10,227 nucleotides of DNA from assembly GCA_003193815.1 (NCBI GenBank), contig PSPB01000010.1, positions 1 to 10,227 on the forward strand. Direction: 5' to 3'. Position 1 is the stretch's first letter; each line of letters starts with the position of its first letter. Of the stretch, positions 1-6,011 are shown in pieces. The DNA is from Methanobacteriota archaeon. Its GTDB lineage: Archaea; Thermoplasmatota; Poseidoniia; MGIII; CG-Epi1. The notes under the pieces were generated by a model. The model ran no database searches, had not been told where the DNA came from, and saw nothing but the letters and a program-made list of their open reading frames with translations. Made by a program: the position numbers and the translations under genes.

Positions 1-22
1 CCGTTGGACCAGTTAGACGAAT

Positions 23-601
23 CTAACCGAGCCGCTTGCTGCCGATCACGTCACCGGTGTTATCGAATTTGACTTCGAGTGACCAGTCATCTTGGGCGGG
101 GCCGTCGGAAGAGTGGCCCGAGCCGCGTGCGGTGAACTTGTCACCAGCTGACAGTTTGCCATCGCGGTCGTTGTCATTGAAGGTGACGGCGTAGACTGAT
201 CCACTATCGTCATCAACGGCGTCCGAGCGCGTCTGCAGGTCGTCATCGCAGCTTTCGTCACATGTGGCGTCGTAGCTGACGTCGATCCCGACCACGTTGC
301 CGGAGAGATTCTGCATAGCGATCTCACCAAATTCACTGGTCGTGCCTGTGCTGTCCTTCAGGAAGTAGCTGAAGGCTTCCAGGTCGTACTTCGTCGATAC
401 CTTCACAACGGTGACATAGTAGTCGCCACCACTGTTCTTGCTAGACGTGAACTGGGCGAAGGGTGAGGTATCTCCTTGTTCCAGGAAGCTGGCTGCCCAA
501 ACGTACAGCACAGCTGCCAGGACCACGGTAATCGCTACCATTAGGATGACGGCGATAACTGGGGATACACCCTCGTTGTCTTGTTCTATTCTGTGTTCCA
601 T
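23..601 (-). CDS. Archaeal type IV pilin-like secreted protein with Ca2+-binding loop
   Basis: 192 aa, ATG start with GAGG 8 bases upstream, TAG stop. The N-terminus is a textbook archaeal class III signal peptide: a short charged leader (residues 1-11), then VSPVIAVILMVAITVVLAAV (12-31), the conserved hydrophobic helix of the pilin N-terminal domain formerly called DUF1628. By family rule, prepilin peptidase (PibD/EppA) would cut between Gly11 and Val12 and the helix would pack in the pilus core. The exposed C-terminal domain is acidic and Asp/Ser/Gly-rich. It has DNDRDGKLSAGD at 143-154, which fits an EF-hand/dockerin-type DxDxDGxLSxxD loop, and a CDESC pair (Cys114, Cys118) that could form a disulfide. 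No pilus assembly ATPase or platform gene is visible beside it. It may be an adhesive pilus subunit or another pilin-like surface protein. Its GC content is visibly lower than that of proS next door. Confidence 0.88.
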   Translation of the reverse strand: MEHRIEQDNEGVSPVIAVILMVAITVVLAAVLYVWAASFLEQGDTSPFAQFTSSKNSGGDYYVTVVKVSTKYDLEAFSYFLKDSTGTTSEFGEIAMQNLSGNVVGIDVSYDATCDESCDDDLQTRSDAVDDDSGSVYAVTFNDNDRDGKLSAGDKFTARGSGHSSDGPAQDDWSLEVKFDNTGDVIGSKRLG

Positions 602-609
602 GGTTGTGT

Positions 610-613
610 CCTC
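610..613 (-). promoter_or_regulatory. Ribosome binding site of the pilin gene
   Basis: GAGG (within AAAGAGGAC on the minus strand) lies 8 bases before the ATG at 601, a normal Shine-Dalgarno position. It fixes the start codon that gives a complete class III signal peptide. Confidence 0.7.
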
Positions 614-670
614 TTTTTCTTTGTACGGTGCTGCTGTGGCAGACCGCAGGAACTCGCTACCGTCAGGATG

Positions 671-680
671 CGTATATAAG
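671..680 (-). promoter_or_regulatory. TATA-box promoter of the pilin gene
   Basis: On the minus strand the sequence CTTATATACG is a strong archaeal TATA element, preceded by a TTAGG stretch that could serve as a BRE. Transcription would be expected about 25 bases downstream (near 650), giving a leader of roughly 50 bases that contains the Shine-Dalgarno. This separates the pilin gene transcriptionally from proS upstream. The gap between proS and the pilin (602-727) holds this promoter, and AT-rich sequence just after the proS stop (TTTTAT on the minus strand, near 703-708) may help end the upstream transcript, though no hairpin is evident. Confidence 0.72.
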
Positions 681-727
681 CCTAACTAAATTCGTTATTC
701 GACGATAAAACTGGTTATAGTCAGGTA

Positions 728-2254
728 TTAATAACTTCGTGCCAGCCAGACGCGCCGGTTCGTGGACTTCCCCGAGACGGCGCACTTGCGCGCCTTCGCA
801 AACGGCTCGCGCGCGTCGCCCAGGAATGAGTGTCCCGTGAGCTCCTCCACCATCGCCGCTTCGGCGTCGCTACCGTCGAACGGTATCTCGTAGATTCGCC
901 CCGGCTCGACCGGCTCCGCCAGCGACAGCCGCCCTGTCGCGGAGCGCGTCAGTGGAGGCAATACGTGTATGCACGTATTATTGGCCTTTTCGGTGCGCTT
1001 CCGTAATTCGGCCGCAACTGCCTCCAGTGCCTCTTTCACCGCCTCCGTCGCGCCCGCCAGCGGCACGCTGTCTTTGCCGCCGGTGCGCGGCGCCAGTACG
1101 CACTCGCCGCTGGCAAGGTCGCGCGGCCCCAGCTCGAGCCGCAGCGGGACGCCGCGAATCTCCCAGTCGTAGTATTTCTGCCCCGGCCGCAGGTCGCGGT
1201 CGTCAAGGTGCACCCGCAGCCCCGCGTCGCGCAGCTGCGCCTGCAGTTCGCGGCACGCGGCGAGCACATCGTCGGCGCCCTCCTTCGCGAGCACCGGCAC
1301 GATGACCGCCTGGTGCGGCGCAATCGCGGGCGGCAGGATGAGTCCGCGGTCGTCGCCGTGGACGCCGACGACCGCGCCGAGCAGCCGCTCCGACATGCCA
1401 TAGGTGGTCTGGTGGCAGTACTGTTGCTCGCCCTGCGCGTCCTCGTAGCGCACGTCGAACGCGCGTGCCCACTGGTCGCGGTAGTGGTGGACCGACGCCA
1501 CCTGTAGCGTCCGCCCGTCGGGCATCACGACGTCGATACCGACGGTGTAGTGCGCGCCGGGGAAGGTGTCCCACAGCGGCCGCCGCGCGACCAGCGTCGG
1601 CAGGCAGAGGTCGTGCATCAGCCGCGCCGCGATTTCGAGGTCCTCCTCGATTTGGCGCGTCGCGTCCGCCTCGTCGACGTGGCAGGTATGCGCCTCGAAG
1701 AAGTGGATTTCGCGCACGCGGATGAACGAGCGCGTCTGCTTCGTTTCGTAGCGGAAGGTGTTGACCATCTGGTAGGTCTTCAGCGGCAGGTCGGCATGGC
1801 TCCGAATCCAGAGCGGGAACATGCTGTACATCGCCGTCTCCGACGTGGGGCGCAGGAACATCGGCACGTCCAGTTCGGTCTCGCCAGCGTGACGCACCCA
1901 GAAAACTTCCCGCGCGAAGCCGGTCGCCTCCTCGTCCATCCGCAGTTCCGACGGGTCGACCCCCTCCTCGCGCGCGCGTTGTAGCCGTGCCACCAGCCGG
2001 TTCTCCTTCTCAAGCAGCTGCTCCGGGATAAGCAGCGGGAAGTTGACTTCCTGATGGCCGGTGCGCTCCATCTCGGCGTGCGTCAGCCCGTCGATGAGCC
2101 GCATCGCCTTCCAGCCGTAGGGGCGCCAGACGTCCATCCCCTTGACGGGGTAGCGCTTGTCGACCAGTTCGGCCGCCTCGACCATGAAGGGGTACCAGGC
2201 GTTGAAATCGTCTTTGGGCGGGATGCCGCGTTTGGCGGCTGCCGGCTGGGCCAT
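728..2254 (-). CDS. proS: Proline--tRNA ligase, archaeal/eukaryotic type
   Basis: 508 aa, ATG start, TAA stop; cytoplasmic class IIa synthetase charging tRNA-Pro. The class II catalytic core is complete: RPTSET at 135-140 (proline/ATP pocket), motif 2 with FRYE at 167-170, and motif 3 with GMSERLLGA at 286-294 next to HGDDRGLILPP at 299-309. The HGTP anticodon-binding domain follows (about 313-412; APHQAVIVPV near its start, GQKYYDWEIRG at 358-368). The C-terminal domain characteristic of this ProRS type occupies about 420-508 and ends in Tyr, as is typical. Of the zinc-site positions seen in some relatives, only Cys428 and Cys491 are obvious, with Ser494 where a CxxC partner might be, so zinc binding may be lost. 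It is last in a unit with the signal peptidase gene (31-base gap) and the zinc-ribbon gene. Codons near 960-979 are unusually AT-rich. Confidence 0.97.
   Translation of the reverse strand: MAQPAAAKRGIPPKDDFNAWYPFMVEAAELVDKRYPVKGMDVWRPYGWKAMRLIDGLTHAEMERTGHQEVNFPLLIPEQLLEKENRLVARLQRAREEGVDPSELRMDEEATGFAREVFWVRHAGETELDVPMFLRPTSETAMYSMFPLWIRSHADLPLKTYQMVNTFRYETKQTRSFIRVREIHFFEAHTCHVDEADATRQIEEDLEIAARLMHDLCLPTLVARRPLWDTFPGAHYTVGIDVVMPDGRTLQVASVHHYRDQWARAFDVRYEDAQGEQQYCHQTTYGMSERLLGAVVGVHGDDRGLILPPAIAPHQAVIVPVLAKEGADDVLAACRELQAQLRDAGLRVHLDDRDLRPGQKYYDWEIRGVPLRLELGPRDLASGECVLAPRTGGKDSVPLAGATEAVKEALEAVAAELRKRTEKANNTCIHVLPPLTRSATGRLSLAEPVEPGRIYEIPFDGSDAEAAMVEELTGHSFLGDAREPFAKARKCAVSGKSTNRRVWLARSY
960..979. 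repeat. Perfect 8-bp inverted repeat inside proS
   Basis: AATACGTG at 960-967 and CACGTATT at 972-979 are exact reverse complements separated by the 4-base loop TATG. The element sits in an AT-rich island inside otherwise GC-rich proS, in codons for residues around 425-432, where the C-terminal domain begins. It could form a hairpin in mRNA or be a dyad binding site. No function is shown. Confidence 0.6.
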
Positions 2255-2285
2255 CGTGCTCGCCAGACAGGTGCTGCTTAAGCGT

Positions 2286-3140
2286 TTACTTGCGGCGCGG
2301 GCCCCACTGTTCCCAACCGCGCTGGATGACGAACGGCCCGATGATAACGGTCACCAGCGAGATGAGCAGCATCTGCCGACACTCCTCGGGCGCCGCGGCG
2401 TAGTTTTCGGGCTGCGTCAGCTTCAGCTTGATGAGCCCGAACCACGGCAGCTCGCCGCGGGCCATGCCGACGATGTCGCCCGGTTGCACCGGCTGCACCT
2501 GCTGGCCCAGCAGGTCGCGATGCGTCAGCTGGTCGGGGTGGCGGTTGCCGACCGAGTCGCCCTTAGTGATGTAGCCCGACTGTGTTATCTCCGTCAGCGG
2601 AGCGCCTGGCGGGAGCCCGATTTCAGCCAGCACCAGCTTGCCGTTGGCGAACTCCATGTCCACTTCGGGCAGGTAGTAGCTGCCGTTGTCGCGCACCTCG
2701 ACCCACGCCATGGCGCGGTGGATGACCGGCGTGGCCGGGGTCCACTCGCCATCCTGCCGGTTGCACTCTGCCTCGTCGAGGCTGGCGCCAGCGCTGCAGA
2801 CTCCGCGCAGCCCGTTCTTGTAGTAGATGATTACGTCGCCGTAGTCGCCGTAGCGCTCGTAGCCCTGCTGTTTCCCGGCAAGGTAGGTGACGATGTCGTC
2901 GCGCCCGGCGCTCTTGACCAGCACAAGGTCGCCGGTGTCGATGGCGCCGATGTGGGTGAAGCCCGGCTCGGGGTAGAGCGGGTTGTCGTCGTGCTCCATC
3001 GAGCCCGATTCGATGACCACCATCGGCGGCCAGTTGCCGGTGTAGACCCAGGTCAGCATGAACACCGCGCTGACAACCAGCAGCGCGCTGCCGAGCTCCC
3101 GCGCCCACGGCGGCAGCTGCTTCAGTGCTTCAAGGTTCAT
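2286..3140 (-). CDS. Signal peptidase I, archaeal S26B type
   Basis: 284 aa, ATG start, TAA stop. This membrane serine protease removes Sec signal peptides on the outer face of the membrane. The N-terminal transmembrane segment is at about 17-33. The nucleophile lies in IESGSM at 43-48 (Ser47). VIHR at 139-142 supplies His141, which replaces the bacterial catalytic Lys and marks the archaeal/ER-type (S26B) enzyme. The acidic box TKGDSVGNRHPD at 192-203 supplies Asp195 and Asp203, one of which would complete the Ser-His-Asp set, and QPGDIVGMARG at 219-229 is the usual last conserved block. A second hydrophobic segment at about 257-272 suggests a C-terminal anchor. An insertion at about 83-135, with Cys115 and Cys126 and many aromatic residues, separates the Ser and His blocks. 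It starts 5 bases after the zinc-ribbon gene and is followed by proS, so the three are probably co-transcribed. Confidence 0.93.
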   Translation of the reverse strand: MNLEALKQLPPWARELGSALLVVSAVFMLTWVYTGNWPPMVVIESGSMEHDDNPLYPEPGFTHIGAIDTGDLVLVKSAGRDDIVTYLAGKQQGYERYGDYGDVIIYYKNGLRGVCSAGASLDEAECNRQDGEWTPATPVIHRAMAWVEVRDNGSYYLPEVDMEFANGKLVLAEIGLPPGAPLTEITQSGYITKGDSVGNRHPDQLTHRDLLGQQVQPVQPGDIVGMARGELPWFGLIKLKLTQPENYAAAPEECRQMLLISLVTVIIGPFVIQRGWEQWGPRRK

Positions 3141-3145
3141 CGCAG

Positions 3146-3937
3146 CTACTTCCGCTTCTTGCGCTTGATAATCCGCTTCACGCGCCGCTTCTTCGGCTTC
3201 GCTTCCGCGCGCGTAATGTGCTTCTGCGGGCCGGTGGCGCCGCCCTTACTCGCGCCGAAGTCAGTCATCTCGCCGCCGCCCACTTCGCGGATAGCGGTCT
3301 CGATTTCCTCATCTACCGCTTCCGGCTCTGGCTCGTCGTCCACCTCTTCAGGTATCGCGACTTCGCCCTCTTCGTTGTCGAGCAGCCCCGCCAGCGGGTC
3401 AATCCCGGCGCCGCTCGATGGCTCGAAGGTTTCGTGTGTCTCGGGTGCCGTATCAGGGCTGTCGCGCGGCTGCATCTCCTGCCCGCAGCAGGGTGAGCGG
3501 CTCCATTTTTCGTGGAATCCCTTGCCGCACGCCACGCAGATGAAATCGCCCTGCTGTGACTTTTGCGGCTCCGCTGCCGTGCTGCTTGCCTCGGGTACCT
3601 TTGCGGCCTCGGAAATCTCTTCGGCGCGCAGGACGCTGCCGCCACACTGCTCGCAGCGACCCGCCCGTCGCTGGAAGCGGGTGCCGCAGCTGTCGCACTG
3701 GAACGGCTTTTCGGTACCCTGGACGTAGGGATTGAAGTCGCCCGTGTCGACCAGCGTTTCGGCGTCCGCCTGCCGGTCATCCTGCTCGGGCTTCGCCAGT
3801 TCGGGATTCTCGGCCGACCCCCCCAGCTGCTTGCGCATGCGGGCGAAAAACGAGTCGCGCTCGGCGAAGACTTCCTTGGTTTCGTCCGAGTAGTCGAACT
3901 TATCTTCTTCCTTCTTGCGACGGAAAAGCCCCATCAT
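3146..3937 (-). CDS. Two-zinc-ribbon protein with acidic linker and basic tail, function unknown
   Basis: 263 aa from the ATG at 3937; TAG stop. The frame is open to an ATG at 3958, but that codon lies inside the TATA-like element, so 3937 (or the adjacent ATG at 3934) is preferred. N-terminus: MMGLFRRKK, then a charged helix-prone segment (to about 40). Zinc ribbon 1 has CDSC (Cys81, Cys84) and CEQC (Cys95, Cys98). Ribbon 2 has CVAC (Cys134, Cys137) and an unusual adjacent pair PCC (Cys150, Cys151). An acidic stretch follows at about 188-213 and then a Lys/Arg-only-style tail, PKKRRVKRIIKRKKRK, at the very end. No transmembrane helix is seen. The architecture suggests binding to nucleic acid or the ribosome plus protein contacts, but I do not recognise a named family. 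It is first in the unit with signal peptidase (5-base gap) and proS. Confidence 0.85.
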   Translation of the reverse strand: MMGLFRRKKEEDKFDYSDETKEVFAERDSFFARMRKQLGGSAENPELAKPEQDDRQADAETLVDTGDFNPYVQGTEKPFQCDSCGTRFQRRAGRCEQCGGSVLRAEEISEAAKVPEASSTAAEPQKSQQGDFICVACGKGFHEKWSRSPCCGQEMQPRDSPDTAPETHETFEPSSGAGIDPLAGLLDNEEGEVAIPEEVDDEPEPEAVDEEIETAIREVGGGEMTDFGASKGGATGPQKHITRAEAKPKKRRVKRIIKRKKRK

Positions 3938-3954
3938 GCTGCGATTCGCCGCAA

Positions 3955-3963
3955 GCATAAAGC
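3955..3963. promoter_or_regulatory. Shared divergent TATA-like element
   Basis: Only 48 bases separate the zinc-ribbon ATG (3937) from the SDR ATG (3986). The one AT-rich stretch is GCATAAAGC at 3955-3963, which reads GCTTTATGC on the other strand and so resembles a TATA box both ways. It lies about 21 bases before the zinc-ribbon ATG and about 25 before the SDR ATG, the distance expected between TATA box and transcription start. Both genes would therefore have leaderless or nearly leaderless mRNAs, in keeping with the lack of a Shine-Dalgarno before either. A second AT patch at 3965-3968 (TTAT) could serve one side separately. Confidence 0.5.
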
Positions 3964-3985
3964 CTTATCGCCCCGCTGCGGCCGC

Positions 3986-4771
3986 ATGAACTGGGACGAG
4001 CAGGTGGCGCTGGTGACCGGTGCCTCATCGGGCATCGGCCTCGAAATGGCGCGGCAGCTGGCCGATGCCGGGGCGCAGGTCTTCGCCTCGGCGCGACGCG
4101 AGCAGCGGCTGGCGCAGCTCGCCGCCGAGTTCCCCGCCGGCCGCATCACGCCACTCGTGGCGGACCTCGCGGAAGCGGGCGCCGGTGCGCGGCTGGTGAA
4201 GCAGGTGCTCGACGCCGCCGGGCGGCTCGACCTGCTGGTCAACAACGCCGGCTACGGCGAGCTGGTGAAGGCCGACGAGCAGACGACCGAAGCAGTCGCG
4301 CGGCAGATGCAGGTCAACTTCATGGCGGTCATCGAAGCGACGCTGGCTGCCATCCCGACGATGAAGTCGCAAGGAGGCGGCCGCATCCTTAACGTCGCTT
4401 CCATCGTGGGCCATATGGGGCTGCCGGGAATCGCGGCGTATGTCGCGAGCAAGCACGCGCTGCAAGGCTGGTCGGAAGCAAGCGGCTACGACCTCAGGGA
4501 ACACGGCATCGCCGTCACCTGCCTCTGCCCCGGCGGCACCGCGACCGAGTTCGATGACCATCCCTCGTTCGACCGCCACGACGGCGTCAGCAGCTTCACC
4601 CAGCCGGCCGCCACTGTCGCGCGCGCCGGGCTGCGCGGGGCGTGGAAGCGCAAGCCGCTGGTGATTCCGGGGTTACGCAACCGCTTCTTCCTCTGGGCGC
4701 ATGACCGGCTGCCATGGCTCTACCGCCGCATCATGTATCGCGAAGCGCGGCGTATCGCGCCGCGTGATTGA
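3986..4771 (+). CDS. Short-chain dehydrogenase/reductase (classical SDR), substrate unknown
   Basis: 261 aa, ATG start, TGA stop; a predicted cytoplasmic NAD(P)-dependent oxidoreductase with a Rossmann fold. The cofactor-binding TGASSGIG is at 11-18, Asp60-Leu61 ends strand 4, NNAG is at 86-89, and the catalytic tetrad is complete: Asn111, Ser139, Tyr152 and Lys156 (YVASK). PGG at 182-184 follows. Arg37/Arg38 after the second strand (SARRE) favour NADP(H), by analogy with other SDRs. The C-terminus (KPLVIPGLRNRF at 223-234, then basic and aromatic) resembles acyl-chain or broad-specificity carbonyl SDRs, but no substrate can be named. The frame is open far upstream into the opposite-strand zinc-ribbon gene; homology begins at this ATG, which also suits the TATA position. 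It is the only plus-strand gene here and ends 3 bases from the pth2 stop, tail to tail. Confidence 0.94.
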   Translation: MNWDEQVALVTGASSGIGLEMARQLADAGAQVFASARREQRLAQLAAEFPAGRITPLVADLAEAGAGARLVKQVLDAAGRLDLLVNNAGYGELVKADEQTTEAVARQMQVNFMAVIEATLAAIPTMKSQGGGRILNVASIVGHMGLPGIAAYVASKHALQGWSEASGYDLREHGIAVTCLCPGGTATEFDDHPSFDRHDGVSSFTQPAATVARAGLRGAWKRKPLVIPGLRNRFFLWAHDRLPWLYRRIMYREARRIAPRD

Positions 4772-4774
4772 CCA

Positions 4775-5128
4775 CTACAACAACGGTAGATTTCCGGTCA
4801 GCCGGTCCAGCTCCGCTTCGCCTGCGGGGCCGATGCCGAGACAGGTAATGGTCCCGGCCGCCAGCTCGGTGCGCCCCGCGTCGCGCACCAGCCCGGTCGT
4901 CAGCCCTGCCGCGCGCGCGTCGGCTTGCAGCGCGTGCAGCGCCGGCTCGTCGGGGCAGCGCACGGTGACCTTGCGCTGCCCCTCGTCAAACCAGTCTCGG
5001 AACTCGCGCCGGTCGTGCTTCTGCGCGCGGAGCGCGCAGCTGACGGCAGCGTGCGCCACTTGCGCCGCGAGCTTGCCGCGCGACAGCTTCAGGTCGCCCC
5101 GCACGGCGATGACCAGCTTGCGCTCCAC
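4775..5128 (-). CDS. pth2: Peptidyl-tRNA hydrolase 2
   Basis: 117 aa, GTG start, TAG stop; full length for the archaeal/eukaryotic Pth2 family. It hydrolyses the ester bond of peptidyl-tRNA released by abortive translation, recycling tRNA. The signature is clear: KLVIAVRGDLKL at 4-15, GKLAAQVAHAAV at 18-29, DAGRTEL at 83-89 and GTITCLGIGP at 92-101, ending in TGNLPLL. The GTG start immediately follows the TAG of the DUF1616-like gene with no base between, and GAGG at 5134-5137 sits 5 bases upstream inside that gene, so translation is probably coupled. It is last in the long minus-strand string and converges on the SDR gene. Confidence 0.96.
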   Translation of the reverse strand: MERKLVIAVRGDLKLSRGKLAAQVAHAAVSCALRAQKHDRREFRDWFDEGQRKVTVRCPDEPALHALQADARAAGLTTGLVRDAGRTELAAGTITCLGIGPAGEAELDRLTGNLPLL

Positions 5129-6001
5129 CTAGTCCTCGCTGGCCCGGTCGGCCCCGCCGGCCTCGTCGGCCTCGCCGCCGGGGTCGATCGGCTGCACTTC
5201 GTGCGCCAGCCCCTCGCCGGGGGCGGCGGGGTTCAGCGCATTCTCGAGCTCCGCCCGGCGCGCGTCGATGTCGGCCAGGTCGGCCAGCAGCGTCTTGCGC
5301 TTTTTCTCGTAATAGCTGCGCATCATCGGGCTGCCGACCCGCTCGCGCCGCTCGAATTCTTCCAGCTTGCGCTTGACGTTGCGCCGGTCATGCTGCAGTC
5401 CTTCCATCTCGAGCAGCTCGGCCGGGATGATTTTCCCGGCGACCGCCAGCTCCGCCTCGATGCGGAAGCCGGGCGGCGCGCGCGCCAGCGCCGGATGCAC
5501 GTTCGCGAGCCACGGATACGCGCCGCGATACCAACCGATGGCGAAGAACAGGGCGGTCGCGGCGAGCAACGAAGTCGCGACGAACGCGGTCTGGAAGTAT
5601 CCCTTCTCACCGTCAGAGATGCCGTCCCAGGCCGGGGCGTTGCCAAGCCCGGGATTGCCGAGCACGAAGCCGATGAGAATCACGACACAGATGGACATCG
5701 CCATCCCGAGCGTGACGCGGTAGAGCATATCGAACTCCTCGTCCAGCTCGTTCTTGCGCGGGAACATCGCCATTATCAGCGTGTAGCCCGGGAAGAAGAG
5801 CACCAGCAGCAGCCCGTAGATGACGCGCAGGTTGAGAAAATCGTGCTGTTGCCAGCTGCCAATCGCCCCGAGAATGGTAATCAGCCCGAAGAAAGGCGCC
5901 CAGAGCGACGGCACTTCCTCATCGTCGGAAATGAGCGCGTAGACCAGATCGAGCACCCAGACTACCGGCCGCAGCACCAGCTCCCGCATTGGCCGCGCCA
6001 C
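5129..6001 (-). CDS. DUF1616-like four-helix membrane protein with cytoplasmic coiled coil
   Basis: 290 aa from a GTG at 6001; TAG stop. An ATG at 5989 (residue 5) is an alternative start and neither has a good Shine-Dalgarno. Hydrophobic segments lie at about 33-50, 59-80, 97-116 and 137-157. The block RVIYGLLLVLFFPGYTL at 59-75, followed by a charged loop (PRKNELDE, 81-88), resembles the core of archaeal DUF1616 membrane proteins. After the last helix come a soluble part (about 175-195), a heavily charged helical stretch likely to form a coiled coil (about 197-255; KRKLEEFERRER, YYEKKRKTLLADLADIDARRAEL) and an acidic Gly/Asp/Glu tail. The biochemical role of DUF1616 is not established; the coiled coil suggests a partner in the cytoplasm. 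It starts 10 bases after the raSEA stop and abuts pth2. Confidence 0.82.
   Translation of the reverse strand: MARPMRELVLRPVVWVLDLVYALISDDEEVPSLWAPFFGLITILGAIGSWQQHDFLNLRVIYGLLLVLFFPGYTLIMAMFPRKNELDEEFDMLYRVTLGMAMSICVVILIGFVLGNPGLGNAPAWDGISDGEKGYFQTAFVATSLLAATALFFAIGWYRGAYPWLANVHPALARAPPGFRIEAELAVAGKIIPAELLEMEGLQHDRRNVKRKLEEFERRERVGSPMMRSYYEKKRKTLLADLADIDARRAELENALNPAAPGEGLAHEVQPIDPGGEADEAGGADRASED
5134..5137 (-). promoter_or_regulatory. Ribosome binding site of pth2, inside the upstream gene
   Basis: GAGG on the minus strand, 5 bases before the GTG at 5128, lies within the last codons of the DUF1616-like gene. It supports the GTG start and translational coupling. Confidence 0.55.
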
Positions 6002-6011
6002 GCTGCGGCGG

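Noticed and set aside
2157..3728. Plus-strand open frame of 523 codons opposite proS, signal peptidase and the zinc-ribbon gene
   Set aside because: It is antisense to three genes with clear homology or motifs, is low-complexity in character and has no recognisable domain. Long antisense frames are expected at this GC content.
3938..3958. Upstream ATG (3958) for the zinc-ribbon protein
   Set aside because: It would place the start codon inside the only TATA-like element of the divergent promoter. The MGLFRRKK start just downstream is more natural.
3563..3985. N-terminal extension of the SDR frame
   Set aside because: The extra codons lie antisense to the zinc-ribbon gene and lack SDR similarity. 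The Rossmann motif begins 10 residues after the ATG at 3986, as normal.
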